Assembly: GCF_019799905.1 (NCBI RefSeq)
Contig: NZ_JABGCI010000001.1
Span: forward strand, 868,001-932,000
Length of the DNA: 64,000 bases
Direction of reading: 5' to 3'
Source of the DNA: Trujillonella endophytica
GTDB taxonomy: Bacteria; Actinomycetota; Actinomycetes; Mycobacteriales; Geodermatophilaceae
The position numbers and the translations under genes are program-made. Below the pieces are notes generated by a model, which saw nothing but the letters and a program-made list of their open reading frames with translations, was not told where the DNA came from and made no database searches. This document shows positions 36,748 to 45,794 of this stretch, piece after piece (the stretch's first letter is position 1; each line of letters begins with the position of its first letter).

Positions 36748-37211
36748 GTCCGGAAGACGACGAGCCGCAGCATCACGAAGTTGACCGCCGTGCCGAAGCC
36801 CTGCGAGACGGCCCACGCGAGGGTGACCCGCCAGCTGCTCTCGGGGAGGACTTCCAGCGCGAGGGCGTTGACGCCGAGGATCACGAAGAACGTCGTCCCG
36901 TAGAGCAGGGCGAAGCCGGTGGCCCGCTTCGCGCCGCCCTCGACCTGGAACGCCCACCGCCGGTTGAGCACGTAGGCGGTCGTGGTGCCGCAGAGGAAGC
37001 TCAGCGCGCGGGCCGCCGTGGTCCACAGGCCCAGGTGCAAGGAGAGCGTGTAGACCGTCAGGTCCACGACCGCCCCGAGCAGGCCGACCGCGACGAAGCG
37101 CACGAGCTGGTCGACCAGCCCGTTGCGCCGTCCCGGGGACTCGTCGGGTGCCGTCACCTGCGCTGCCCGGTGGGTCTCGTCGGCGAGCTGCGGCGTCCTG
37201 TCGTCGGGCAC
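36744..37211 (-). CDS. GtrA-family membrane protein
   Basis: About 155 residues with four predicted helices. LVRFVAVGLLGAVVDLTVYTLSL, YVLNRRWAFQ and GFGTAVNFVMLRLVVFR are GtrA/DPMS landmarks, including the conserved NRxWxF and NF. Family members are thought to flip or shuttle polyprenyl-linked sugars for surface glycosylation. A hydrophilic N-terminus of ~40 residues precedes helix 1. The start is uncertain: GTG at 37211 has CACAAT 7 nt upstream; ATG 37220 and GTG 37229 are in frame. Confidence 0.85.
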   Translation of the reverse strand: MPDDRTPQLADETHRAAQVTAPDESPGRRNGLVDQLVRFVAVGLLGAVVDLTVYTLSLHLGLWTTAARALSFLCGTTTAYVLNRRWAFQVEGGAKRATGFALLYGTTFFVILGVNALALEVLPESSWRVTLAWAVSQGFGTAVNFVMLRLVVFRT

Positions 37212-37278
37212 GCGGACCATTGTGACCACCCGGTACCGGGGATCCCGGCTCCGGCGCGACGTCGGTCCGCCCCTCCCG

Positions 37279-37989
37279 TCACACGCCCAACACGTCTGCC
37301 AGCGCGGCGAACGACGTCACGTTCAGCTCGGCCGCCGGGTCGGTCGCCGGCGGGGTGCGCCGCCCGCCGAACTCGTCCGGCCGGTGCACGTACGCGGTGC
37401 GCAGGCCGCGCGCCCGGGCCGCGGCGAGGTCGGAGTCGTGCGCGGCCACCATCAGCACCTGCCCGGGCTGGAGTGCGAGCAGCCGCGGGGCGGAGTCGTA
37501 GACCTCGGCGTCGGGCTTGTAGGCGCCGACGACCTCCGCCCCGAGCACGGCGTCCCACGGCAGGCCCGACCGCCGGGCGAGCGCCACCTGCAGCGCGATC
37601 CCGCCGTTGGACAACGGCGCCAGCACGAAGCGCGCCGACAGCCGCCGCAGCCCGGGGACGACGTCCGGCCACGGGTCGAGCCGGTGCCAGGCCAGCACCA
37701 GCTCGTCGCGCACGGCTCCCGGGACGTCGTCGGCGCCGTGCGCGGCGAGCACGTCGTCGAGCGTCTCGCGGTGCAGCACGTCCAGCGGCACGAACGGACG
37801 GCGGCCGCTGCGGACCTCGTCCATCGACGGCGCGTAGCGGCCCCGCCAGTCGTCGGCGAACCGCTCCGGGTCCAGGGTGCCGGCGTCGACGCGGTCGCCC
37901 ACCAGCCGGGCCACCTCGCGGGCGACGCCGGCGCGCCAGTCCACGACCGTGCCGAAGACGTCGAAGACCAGCGCGCGGACGTCGATCAC
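37279..37989 (-). CDS. HAD-superfamily hydrolase, haloacid dehalogenase type II-like
   Basis: A 236-residue HAD hydrolase. Motif I is FDVFGTVVDWR with the nucleophilic Asp, motif II the Ser/Asn in PLSNGG, motif III the Lys in YKPDAEVYDSA and motif IV the acidic pair region AAHDSDLAAARA. This arrangement, with VDWR after motif I and AYVHRPDEFGG near the end, is that of L-2-haloacid dehalogenase-type proteins. The GTG overlaps the stop of the phosphohexomutase gene by four bases (GTGA, 37986-37989). Its place in a PNP-mutase operon suggests a housekeeping phosphatase as much as a dehalogenase. Confidence 0.87.
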   Translation of the reverse strand: MIDVRALVFDVFGTVVDWRAGVAREVARLVGDRVDAGTLDPERFADDWRGRYAPSMDEVRSGRRPFVPLDVLHRETLDDVLAAHGADDVPGAVRDELVLAWHRLDPWPDVVPGLRRLSARFVLAPLSNGGIALQVALARRSGLPWDAVLGAEVVGAYKPDAEVYDSAPRLLALQPGQVLMVAAHDSDLAAARARGLRTAYVHRPDEFGGRRTPPATDPAAELNVTSFAALADVLGV

Positions 37990-39611
37990 AGCCCCAGCGC
38001 CCCCGACATCTCCGCGCGCAGGGCGTCGAGCTCGTCGGCGCCGCGACCGCGGGCGGCGATCACCCCGGCGTCGTCGTGCACCGGGACGACGACCTCCAGG
38101 TAGGCCTTGAGCTTGGGTTCGGTGCCGCTGGGCCGGACCACGACGCGGACGCCGTCGCCGAGCAGCCGGACGGCGTCCACCGGCGGGTCCTCGTGCGCGA
38201 GGTCGGCCGCGGTGACCGGCCGCCCGAGCAGCGTGGCCGGGGGCCGGGCGCGCAGCCGCGCCATCGCGTCGGCGATGAGGGAGAGGTCCTCGACCCGCGC
38301 GGAGAGCTGGCCGGTGGCGAACAGGCCGTGCTCGCGGGCCAGTTCGTCGAGCCGGTCGAGCAGCGTGCGCCCGGTCGCCCCCAGCTCCGCGGCCAGCAGC
38401 GCGACCGCCAGCGCGGCGGACATGCCGTCCTTGTCGCGGACGACGTCCGGCGCCACGGCGTAGCCCAGCGCCTCCTCGTAGCCGAACACCAGCGGCTGCT
38501 CCCGGTCGCCCGCGCGGATGATCCACTTGAAGCCGGTGGGCGTCTCGGCGAACGGCACGCCGTGCGCTCCCGCCAGCGCGTGCAGCAGGGAGCCGCTGAC
38601 CAGCGAGGCGGCGTAGGTGCCGCGCACCCCTCGGCGCAGCAGCCAGTCGGCGAGCAGGGCGCCGACCTCGTCGCCGGTGAGCTGACGGCCGTCGCAGACC
38701 ACCGAGCAGCGGTCGGCGTCGGGGTCCTGCGCGATGGCGACGTCGGCCCCGGTGCGCCCGGCCAGCGCCAGCAGCAGGTCGACCGCGCCGGGCTCCTCCG
38801 GGTTCGGGAAGGTGACCGTCGGGAAGCGCGGGTCCGGTGCGTCCTGTTCGGGGACGGTCGCCGGCTCGGCGAAGCCGGCGGCGGCGAACAGGGTGCGGGT
38901 CGTGGCGGCGCCCACGCCGTGCATCGCGGTGTAGGCGATCCGCAGCGCGGCCCGGTCGGCAGGCGGCACGCGCCCGGGCTCCAGCGCCGCCAGCACCGCG
39001 GCCACGTAGTCGGCCTCGACGTCGTCGCCCAGCGTGAGCCAGTCGTCGGAGACGGGCACCTCCCGCGCCGGGCCGACGGCGGCGATCGCCGCCTCGATCT
39101 CCCGGTCGGCCGGCGGCACCAGCTGCGCGCCGTCGCCGAGGTAGACCTTGTACCCGTTGTCGTCGGGCGGGTTGTGGCTGGCGGTGACCATCACGCCGGC
39201 GGCGCAGCCCAGGTGCCGGACGGCGTAGGCGAGCACCGGCGTCGGCAGCGGCCGGGGCAGCACCTGGACGGCGAACCCCGCCGCCGACAGCACCGCCGCC
39301 GAGATCCGCGCGAACTCGTCGGAGCGGCGGCGCGCGTCGAAACCGATCACCACCCCGCCACCGGCGGAGCCGGTGCCGACGAGGTGGCGGGCGAGCCCGG
39401 CCGCCGCCCGGGTGACCACGGCGGCGTTCATCCCGGCCGGCCCGGCGCGCAGCGGGCCGCGCAGCCCGGCCGTGCCGAAGGTGAGCGGGCCGGCGAAGCG
39501 GCGGGCGAGCTCGGCGGAGTCCCCGGCCGCGACCAGCGCCTCGATCTCGGCGCGGTCGCCGGGGTGCGGGTCCCCGGCCGCCCAGGCCCGCGCCGCGTCG
39601 ACGAGGCTCAC
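37986..39611 (-). CDS. Phosphohexomutase-family protein, candidate phosphopentomutase
   Basis: A 541-residue alpha-D-phosphohexomutase-superfamily enzyme, the size of the PmmB/PGM2 group. [15 protein letters not shown] is at the N-terminus. [16 protein letters not shown] carries the phosphoserine, [10 protein letters not shown] the Mg-binding Asp triad, GYEEALGY the sugar loop and [12 protein letters not shown] the phosphate loop. It starts in the PNP stop codon (GTGA, 39608-39611) and ends in the HAD start. Because it is locked to PNP and the window lacks deoB, I infer that it isomerises (deoxy)ribose 1-phosphate to the 5-phosphate. Phosphomannomutase or phosphoglucomutase activity remains possible. 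Confidence 0.9.
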   Translation of the reverse strand: MSLVDAARAWAAGDPHPGDRAEIEALVAAGDSAELARRFAGPLTFGTAGLRGPLRAGPAGMNAAVVTRAAAGLARHLVGTGSAGGGVVIGFDARRRSDEFARISAAVLSAAGFAVQVLPRPLPTPVLAYAVRHLGCAAGVMVTASHNPPDDNGYKVYLGDGAQLVPPADREIEAAIAAVGPAREVPVSDDWLTLGDDVEADYVAAVLAALEPGRVPPADRAALRIAYTAMHGVGAATTRTLFAAAGFAEPATVPEQDAPDPRFPTVTFPNPEEPGAVDLLLALAGRTGADVAIAQDPDADRCSVVCDGRQLTGDEVGALLADWLLRRGVRGTYAASLVSGSLLHALAGAHGVPFAETPTGFKWIIRAGDREQPLVFGYEEALGYAVAPDVVRDKDGMSAALAVALLAAELGATGRTLLDRLDELAREHGLFATGQLSARVEDLSLIADAMARLRARPPATLLGRPVTAADLAHEDPPVDAVRLLGDGVRVVVRPSGTEPKLKAYLEVVVPVHDDAGVIAARGRGADELDALRAEMSGALGL

Positions 39612-40420
39612 GGCAGGCGGGTCACCAGCTCGACGAGGAACTGCCCCAGCCGCCCGGCGGCCTCCCGGCCGGCGGCGAGGACCTCCTGGTGGTCGAGCGC
39701 CTCCCCGGTCATGCCCGCCGCGGCGTTGGTGACCATCGACAGCCCCAGCACCTCCATGCCGGCGGCGCGGGCGGCGATGGCCTCCAGCGCCGTGGACATG
39801 CCGACCAGGTCGGCGCCCAGCCCGCGGAGCATGCGGATCTCGGCGGGCGTCTCGAAGTGCGGCCCGGGCAGGGCGGCGTAGACGCCCTCGGTCAGGGACG
39901 GGTCGACCTGCCGGGCCAGCTCGCGCAGCCGGGCCGAGTACAGGTCGGTGAGGTCGACGAAGTCGGCGCCCACCAGCGGCGAACGCGCCGTCAGGTTGAG
40001 GTGGTCGCTGATCAGGACCGGCTGGCCGACGCGGTGCTCCGGCGACAGCCCGCCGGCGGCGTTGGTGAGGACGACGGTGCGCACGCCCGCGGCCGCCGCG
40101 GTGCGCACGCCGTGGACGACCGGTGCCACCCCGCGGCCCTCGTACAGGTGGGTGCGGCCGAGGAAGAGCAGGACACGTCGCCGGCCGACCCGCACGGAGC
40201 GGACCTCGCCGCCGTGCCCGGCCACGACCGGGGCGGTGAAGCCCGGCAGCTCGTCGATGGCGACGGTGGCGTCGGCGGCACCGAAGGCCTCGGCCGCCTG
40301 GGCCCAGCCGGATCCCATGACGACGGCGGTGTCGTGGCCCTCGCCCAGCGCCGCCTCGAGGTCGTCCTTGGCCAGGCGGGCGAGCACGGAGGGATCGGGA
40401 CCGGTGGACAGTTCGCTCAC
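39608..40420 (-). CDS. Purine nucleoside phosphorylase
   Basis: Phosphorolysis of inosine and guanosine (and deoxy forms) to base plus (deoxy)ribose 1-phosphate. It has 270 residues and is of the trimeric PNP type (the mammalian-like group, often labelled deoD or punA in actinobacteria). Landmarks are [15 protein letters not shown], the [13 protein letters not shown] segment, [19 protein letters not shown] and the base-site region [21 protein letters not shown] with [14 protein letters not shown] 40420 ([11 protein letters not shown]) has TACCGT 6 nt upstream. First gene of the PNP-mutase-HAD operon, each junction overlapping by four bases. Confidence 0.94.
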   Translation of the reverse strand: MSELSTGPDPSVLARLAKDDLEAALGEGHDTAVVMGSGWAQAAEAFGAADATVAIDELPGFTAPVVAGHGGEVRSVRVGRRRVLLFLGRTHLYEGRGVAPVVHGVRTAAAAGVRTVVLTNAAGGLSPEHRVGQPVLISDHLNLTARSPLVGADFVDLTDLYSARLRELARQVDPSLTEGVYAALPGPHFETPAEIRMLRGLGADLVGMSTALEAIAARAAGMEVLGLSMVTNAAAGMTGEALDHQEVLAAGREAAGRLGQFLVELVTRLP

Positions 40421-40426
40421 GCGGGG

Positions 40427-40432
40427 ACGGTA
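40427..40432 (-). promoter_or_regulatory. Candidate -10 box of a leaderless PNP operon transcript
   Basis: TACCGT on the minus strand, 6 nt before the GTG at 40420, with no Shine-Dalgarno. It fits TAnnnT fully and would drive the three-gene operon. Confidence 0.55.
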
Positions 40433-40477
40433 ACCCAGCGCGGGCGGGCGGACCGGCACCGATCCGGCGCCGCCGGG

Positions 40478-42550
40478 TCACCAGCCCGTGCGGGCGAGGA
40501 AGTCCTCCTGCAGCAGTGGCCGCACGGTCCGCATGTACGTGGCCGTGACGTGCCCGACGTCCATGTAGACGCGCACGTTGCCGATCACCGGAGGGCAGGT
40601 CGTGGCCGTGCAGAAGTAGCGGCTGCTGTCGACGAGCTGCACCCCGGCGGGGAGGGCGGGGGCCGCCTCGTCGAGCACCCCGTCCTGGTAGACGGAGTCC
40701 CGGGAGAGGGTGCAGGCCGGTGACGTGTCTCCCTCGCGCGCCATGCAGTCGGGGACGTCGTCGACGTGCCTCGGGGTGTCGCGCAGCGCGAGGACCGGCA
40801 GGCCGGCGTCGGACAGCTGCTGCCAGGCGGCGAGGTAGCCGGCCGGCAGGTACTCCGGCCCGTCCCGCTCGGTGCGGGTGCCGTTGGTGACCACGAGGTC
40901 GGGCTCCAGCGCGACGATGCGGTCGACCAGCCGGGCGCGCCAGGCCGCGCACTCGTCGTAGCCGGGGGTGCCCTCCTGGATGAACTCCGACTCGGTGGAG
41001 AGGTTGCACCCGCCCCGCAGCAGCCAGGTCAGCTGCCACGAGTGCGCCTCGGCCATCACGGCCAGCGGCGTGAGCCAGTGGGCCGCGTGCGAGTCGCCGA
41101 CGACGACGAGGCGCCGCTCCGCGTCGTCCGGACCGAGCACGCACACCTCCGTCACGGCCGGGACGGGCTCGGCCGGCTCCTCGTCCGTCGCGCACGTGGC
41201 GTCGGGGAAGTCGGCCCAGTCGTCGCGGATCACGGCGAGGTCGGGCAGGGGGTCGACCCCGTCGACCCCGCCGGTGCTCACCAGGGAGCCGGTCAGGGCG
41301 ACCGCGCCCGGGTAGTCCGGGTCGTCGGCCGCCGCGGCCGTCCGCGCCGCCTGCCGGTCCAGCCACTCCAGCGCGGCCAGCCCCGCGCCCGCCACCGGGA
41401 GCAGCCCCACCACGACGACGGCCAGCGCCACCACCGGTCGCCGTCCGGGCAACCGTGCGCCGGCCGGCCGCTCGACGAGGTGGTGGGTCGCCGCGGCCAG
41501 GACGACCGACAGGCCGACGATCGCGGCGGCGCCGCTGATCGACGGCTGGTCCTGACCGGTGTGGAGGAGGTAGAGCACCAGGATGGGCCAGTGCCAGAGG
41601 TACAGGCCGTAGGAGCGGACGCCCAACCACCGCGCCGGTGCCAGGCCCAGCAGCCGGTGCACGCCCCAGCGGCCGCCGGAGTCGCCCGCCACCACCACGG
41701 CCACGGCGCACGCCACCGGCCACAGCGCCTCCCAGCCGGGGAGGCGGTGGGCGCCGTCCACCAGGGCGCCGAAGGAGACGAGGGCACCGACGCCGCCCCA
41801 GCCCAGTGCCACCGCGACGCCCGGTCGCGGCCGGACGCCCGCCAGGAGCAGCGCCGCCAGGGCGCCAATGCCCAGCTCCCAGACGCGCGGCAGCGTCGAG
41901 AAGTACGCCACGGACTGGTTCTCCGCGGTCGCCACGACCGACCACGCCAGCGACGCGGCGGTGACGGCTGCCACCGACGCCACGGCGACCGGGCGGCCCC
42001 ACGCCTCCCGGCCGGTGCGGCGCAGCAGCCAGGCCCCGGCCACCACCAGCACGGGCGCGGCGAGCAGGACCTGCATCTGGATGGAGAGCGACCAGAACTG
42101 CTGCAGGGGGCTGGCCATGGCGTTGGACGCGCTGTAGTCCACGGCCTCGAGCACCAGGCGCTGGTTCTCGGTGAAGGTCGCGGACGCCAGGAGGTGCGCG
42201 GCCAGCTCGCGCCAGCGGCCCTCCGGCACCACGAGGACGCCGGCGACCGCGGTGACCGCCAGGACGACCAGGGCCGGTGGCACCAGGCGGGACGTCGTCC
42301 TCACCAGCTGGGGGAGGACCCGGATGCGACCGGTGCGCCGGTGCTGGCCGGCCAGCGAGTGCACCAGGAAGAAGCCGCTCAGGACGAGGAAGACGTCGAC
42401 GCCCCCGGACACCCGCCCGGTGGACACGTGGTAGCCCACGACCAGCGTCACCGCCAGCGCGCGGAGCCCGTCGACCTCGGTGCGCCGCGCCGGAGCCGCA
42501 CCGACGGGCCGGCCGGCGTCGAGGGAGCGGGTCGACGTGGCGGGACGCAT
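40478..42550 (-). CDS. Membrane acyltransferase with SGNH domain (OatA-like)
   Basis: A 690-residue surface-modifying enzyme. The N-terminal acyltransferase-3 domain (about 25-400) has ten or so helices with EVDGLRALAVTLVVGYHV, FLVLSGFFLVHSL and SYGLYLWHWPIL. A linker leads to an extracytoplasmic SGNH hydrolase domain (about 470-690) with the Ser nucleophile in VVGDSHAAHW and the catalytic Asp/His in YMDVGHVTATYM. Such two-part proteins O-acetylate peptidoglycan or polysaccharides. Cys residues in the SGNH part may form disulfides. The ATG at 42550 has GGAGGTGTC upstream, a good ribosome-binding site. It diverges from the M16-type gene over 260 bp. Confidence 0.9.
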   Translation of the reverse strand: MRPATSTRSLDAGRPVGAAPARRTEVDGLRALAVTLVVGYHVSTGRVSGGVDVFLVLSGFFLVHSLAGQHRRTGRIRVLPQLVRTTSRLVPPALVVLAVTAVAGVLVVPEGRWRELAAHLLASATFTENQRLVLEAVDYSASNAMASPLQQFWSLSIQMQVLLAAPVLVVAGAWLLRRTGREAWGRPVAVASVAAVTAASLAWSVVATAENQSVAYFSTLPRVWELGIGALAALLLAGVRPRPGVAVALGWGGVGALVSFGALVDGAHRLPGWEALWPVACAVAVVVAGDSGGRWGVHRLLGLAPARWLGVRSYGLYLWHWPILVLYLLHTGQDQPSISGAAAIVGLSVVLAAATHHLVERPAGARLPGRRPVVALAVVVVGLLPVAGAGLAALEWLDRQAARTAAAADDPDYPGAVALTGSLVSTGGVDGVDPLPDLAVIRDDWADFPDATCATDEEPAEPVPAVTEVCVLGPDDAERRLVVVGDSHAAHWLTPLAVMAEAHSWQLTWLLRGGCNLSTESEFIQEGTPGYDECAAWRARLVDRIVALEPDLVVTNGTRTERDGPEYLPAGYLAAWQQLSDAGLPVLALRDTPRHVDDVPDCMAREGDTSPACTLSRDSVYQDGVLDEAAPALPAGVQLVDSSRYFCTATTCPPVIGNVRVYMDVGHVTATYMRTVRPLLQEDFLARTGW

Positions 42551-42776
42551 GACACCTCCGGTGGCGGCGGGACGAGCCCGGGTGACGGGACCCGATCGGT
42601 GAGGGCCCGGGCTCGGGCGACGGAGCGCAGGGACGGCGCGCCGCGCGGGCGCAGGTGCGGCCCCGGCCGTCGGTCCTCGTGACGGTCGGGCGCCGCGTCC
42701 GACCGGTACGAGGGTAGGTGGCGGGCCCGGGGCCGGGGCACATCCGCACCAGGGGTCACGGTCCCGGCGGGTCCAC

Positions 42777-42804
42777 TTGAGTCGGTACCGGACGGTCCGA
42801 TCCT
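42777..42804 (+). promoter_or_regulatory. Promoter of the M16-type peptidase gene
   Basis: TTGAGT (42777-42782) and GATCCT (42799-42804) are separated by 16 nt, and the ATG at 42811 follows 6 nt after the -10. No Shine-Dalgarno lies between. This is the only site of the leaderless set where I also see a good -35. Confidence 0.6.
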
Positions 42805-42810
42805 GTCCGC

Positions 42811-44322
42811 ATGCAGCAGATCCGGTCGGTGCAGCAGGCGGAGATCGACGGCATCCCGGCGTTCACCGCCCGCGGCCCGGCCCGCGTGACGGGCGCCCTG
42901 GTCTTCGGTGTCGGCGTCCGCGACGAGACGTACGGGACCCTCGGCGTGACCCACCTGATCGAGCACCTCGTGATGGGCTCGCTCCCGAAGTCGCACCTGG
43001 AGTGCAACGCGACCGTCGACGTCGAGTCGACGATCTTCCACGCCACCGGCCGGCCGGAGTCCGTCGCCGCCTTCCTCGCCGGGGTGTGCGCGGCCCTGTC
43101 GGACCTGCCGACCGACCGTCTGGATCTCGAGGTCGGGATCCTCCAGGCGGAGAACTGCACGGGCTCCCACCCCACCGCCGCGGCGCTCTGGGCGGCCCGG
43201 TTCCGGCTGGACGGCCCGGGCCTCGCGTACGCCGGCGGCGGGGTGCCCGAGTTCCTCGACGAGGACGCGGTGCGGGCCCACGCCCGGCGCTGGTTCGTCC
43301 GGTCCAACGCCGCGCTCGTCTGGCACGGCGACGTCCCCGAGGGGCTCCGGCTCCCGCTGCCCGCCGGCTCCCCGCCGCAGCGGTCCGTGCCCCGGGTGCG
43401 CCGGCAGGACGGGCCCGAGTGGCTGCAGGGGCCGGCCGTCGGCGCGGGCCTCCTCGTGACGGTCCCCGACGGGCTGGACGCAGCCACGGCGGTGGCCCTG
43501 GACGTGCTGCTGGAGCGGGTGCGCGACGTCGCCCGGCACGAGCGCGGCCTGAGCTACCACGCCGACCTGGAGATCGTCGACGTCGCGCCGGACCACCGCG
43601 AGACGGCGCTCCTCGTCGACGCGCGGGAGGGGCAGGAGGCCGAGGTCGCCCGCCTCGTGTGGGAGCAGTTCGAGGCGCTGTGCGCCTCCGGTCCGTCGGC
43701 GGCCGAGGTCGCGCACGCCGTCGACGGGTTCGCGGAGTTCGCCGAGGGCGGCGGCGACGAGGTCGTCCTGGCCGACCTCGTCCGGGCGGCGTCCTGCCGG
43801 GTGTTCGGACTCCGGTCCCGCCCGGCCGCCGAGAGCCTCGCCGCCTGGCGCACGGTCGAGCCCCGGGACGTCGCGGCGGCGACCCGGGCGCTGCGCCCGT
43901 CGGCGCTGCTGATGGTGCCCGAAGGCGTCGACCCGGGCCCGCTCGAGGGCGTGGGGCGCCGCTACATCTGCAACCTCGTCCGCGAGTTGCCGCAGGGCAC
44001 GACCTTCCGCCCGCCGCTGCTGGCCCGGGCGCTGCACAAGGCGGCCCGGCTGCGCCTGGTCGTCACCGACGACCTCCTCGCGCACGAGGACTGCGACGGG
44101 GACGGCCACGTCATCCCCTGGGGCGAGGTCGAGGCCGCGGTGCCGGCCGCGCAGGGCGACGGGGTGTTCGTCGTCGGCAGGAACCTGTGCGGCATCGACG
44201 TCCACGAGGACGTGTACGGCCGGCGGGCCGTGGCGGCGGTCCGCGCGCGGCTGCCTCAGCACGTGTGGGTGCCCGCGCCGCGGCCGGTGCCGGAGGAGGG
44301 GGTCCTCGCCGGCCGTCCGTGA
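42811..44322 (+). CDS. M16-family (insulinase-like) metallopeptidase with an extra C-terminal domain
   Basis: A 503-residue protein with the inverted zinc motif HxxEH as THLIEHLVMG (His48, Glu51, His52). Glu107 and Glu114 (LEVGILQAEN) are candidates for the third ligand, somewhat closer than in classical members. A second M16-like half covers about 200-370. From about residue 385 on, a segment with VTDDLLAHEDCDGDGHVIPWGEV and GVFVVGRNLCGIDVH...RLPQHVWVP resembles a bacterial PH-like domain; that part is a guess. There is no signal peptide or membrane helix, so it is predicted cytoplasmic. It has its own strong promoter and no obvious operon partner. The substrate is unknown. Confidence 0.75.
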   Translation: MQQIRSVQQAEIDGIPAFTARGPARVTGALVFGVGVRDETYGTLGVTHLIEHLVMGSLPKSHLECNATVDVESTIFHATGRPESVAAFLAGVCAALSDLPTDRLDLEVGILQAENCTGSHPTAAALWAARFRLDGPGLAYAGGGVPEFLDEDAVRAHARRWFVRSNAALVWHGDVPEGLRLPLPAGSPPQRSVPRVRRQDGPEWLQGPAVGAGLLVTVPDGLDAATAVALDVLLERVRDVARHERGLSYHADLEIVDVAPDHRETALLVDAREGQEAEVARLVWEQFEALCASGPSAAEVAHAVDGFAEFAEGGGDEVVLADLVRAASCRVFGLRSRPAAESLAAWRTVEPRDVAAATRALRPSALLMVPEGVDPGPLEGVGRRYICNLVRELPQGTTFRPPLLARALHKAARLRLVVTDDLLAHEDCDGDGHVIPWGEVEAAVPAAQGDGVFVVGRNLCGIDVHEDVYGRRAVAAVRARLPQHVWVPAPRPVPEEGVLAGRP

Positions 44323-44576
44323 CCCGGACCGCACCCCCGAGGGGCTCCAGCGGCCGCGGGCGCCGCCGGCCGCCGGCCGCCGGTCACCGTCGCGTCGCGG
44401 GGGGTGTTCGCCGGCCCGACCACCTGTCGTCGCCCCGGCTCGCGAGTGTCCGAGGACCCCTGTCCTCGAGTTCCCGGAGCACCGCGTGCCCCGTCGTCCC
44501 GTCCGCCTCCTCGCCGCTGCCGGACCCGGTCGGGGGACCGGCAGCCGTTCAGCCGGTGGAGAGTGGGCGGCGTTCT
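44323..44576. other. Intergenic region without a gene
   Basis: Between the M16-type gene and the GCS2-type ligase gene. It holds GC-rich inverted repeats near 44350-44385 and a small hairpin GAGGAC/GTCCTC (44452-44467), possibly a weak terminator. I see no coding pattern. Confidence 0.5.
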
Positions 44577-44582
44577 TAGACT
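44577..44582 (+). promoter_or_regulatory. Candidate -10 box of a leaderless transcript for the GCS2-type ligase
   Basis: TAGACT, 6 nt before the GTG at 44589, with no Shine-Dalgarno. It fits TAnnnT fully and is one of the clearest examples in the window. Confidence 0.6.
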
Positions 44583-44588
44583 CCGAGG

Positions 44589-45794
44589 GTGCAGATCCCC
44601 TTCCGGTCGTCCGAGCGCGCCAGCCTGGGCGTCGAGTGGGAGCTGCAGCTCGTCGACCGGGAGACGCGCGAGCTGAGCGCGGGCGCCGTCGACATCCTGG
44701 CCGAGCTGACCCCCGAGGGCGCCGAGGAGCCGGCCAAGGCCAAGCACGAGCTCCTCCAGTCGACCGTCGAGGTCATCACCGGTGTCTGCACCACCGTCGC
44801 GGAGGCCAAGGCCGACCTGGCCGGCACCGTCGCGGAGGTCGTCGCCGCCGCCGACCGGCGCGGCCTGGACCTCATGTGCGCCGGCACCCACCCGTTCACC
44901 GACTGGCAGACCCAGCTCATCTCGCCGAAGGAGCGTTACCTCCAGCTCGTCGAGAAGATGCAGTGGCTCGCCCGCCGGTTGCAGATCTTCGGCGTCCACG
45001 TCCACGTCGGGGTGCGGGCGCCGGAGAAGGCGATGCCGATCGTCAACGCGCTGACCCAGTACGTGCCGCACTTCCTCGCTCTGTCGGCGTCCTCGCCCTA
45101 CTGGGTCGGCTGCGACACCGGCCTGGCCTCGGCGCGCAGCAAGGTCTTCGAGGCGATGCCGACCGCCGGCCTGCCGCACCAGCTCGCCGCCTGGGAGGAC
45201 TTCGAGCACTACATGGAGACGCTGATCTCCACGTCGGCCATCGAGAGCGTGCGCGAGGTGTGGTGGGACATCCGCCCGCACCCGGACTTCGGGACCGTGG
45301 AGCTGCGCATCTGCGACGGCCTGCCCACGCTCGACGAGATCGGTGTGGTCGCCGCCCTCTCCCAGTGCCTGGTCGAGCAGTTCGACACCCAGCTCGACCG
45401 CGGCTACACCCTCCCCACCCCGGCGAGCTGGGTGCTGCGGGAGAACAAGTGGCGGGCGGCCCGCTACGGGCTGGACGCCGACATCGTCGTGGACGACAAG
45501 GGCACCGTCCGGCCCGTGCGGCAGGCGCTGCTCGACCTCGCCGAGGAGCTGGAGCCCACCGCGCGCCGGCTCGACTGCGCCGAGCAGCTGGCCGACATCG
45601 AGCGGGTGCTCGCCGCCGGCGCCTCGTACCAGCGGCAGCGGGCGGTCGCCGCGGCGCACGACGGTGATCTCCGCTCCGTGGTCGACGCCCTCGTCGCCGA
45701 GCGCCGGGACGGGCTCGGCGCCACCCCGGCCGACGCGGACCTGCCCGACCCGCCGGCGGACGCCCCGAACTGCGGGGGAGGGGCCACCGCATGA
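44589..45794 (+). CDS. Glutamate-cysteine ligase-like carboxylate-amine ligase (GCS2/YbdK family)
   Basis: A 401-residue ATP-dependent ligase that joins Glu to an amine by a gamma-amide bond. The GCS2-family core is LGVEWELQLVD at the N-terminus, KHELLQSTVEVITGVC, the metal/ATP-binding FGVHVHVGV and SASSPYWVGCDTGLASAR. VEVR-type VELRICD and RENKWRAARYGLDADIV close the active site. Family members make gamma-glutamylcysteine in some actinobacteria, but many YbdK-like enzymes have other amine substrates. Its stop overlaps the M20 amidohydrolase start (ATGA, 45791-45794), so synthesis and hydrolysis of amide-linked compounds may be linked. Confidence 0.88.
   Translation: MQIPFRSSERASLGVEWELQLVDRETRELSAGAVDILAELTPEGAEEPAKAKHELLQSTVEVITGVCTTVAEAKADLAGTVAEVVAAADRRGLDLMCAGTHPFTDWQTQLISPKERYLQLVEKMQWLARRLQIFGVHVHVGVRAPEKAMPIVNALTQYVPHFLALSASSPYWVGCDTGLASARSKVFEAMPTAGLPHQLAAWEDFEHYMETLISTSAIESVREVWWDIRPHPDFGTVELRICDGLPTLDEIGVVAALSQCLVEQFDTQLDRGYTLPTPASWVLRENKWRAARYGLDADIVVDDKGTVRPVRQALLDLAEELEPTARRLDCAEQLADIERVLAAGASYQRQRAVAAAHDGDLRSVVDALVAERRDGLGATPADADLPDPPADAPNCGGGATA

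Noticed and set aside
37035..39881. 948-residue plus-strand open frame over the GtrA, HAD and mutase genes
   Set aside because: Arg/Ala/Pro-rich shadow of three well-supported minus-strand genes with coupled starts.
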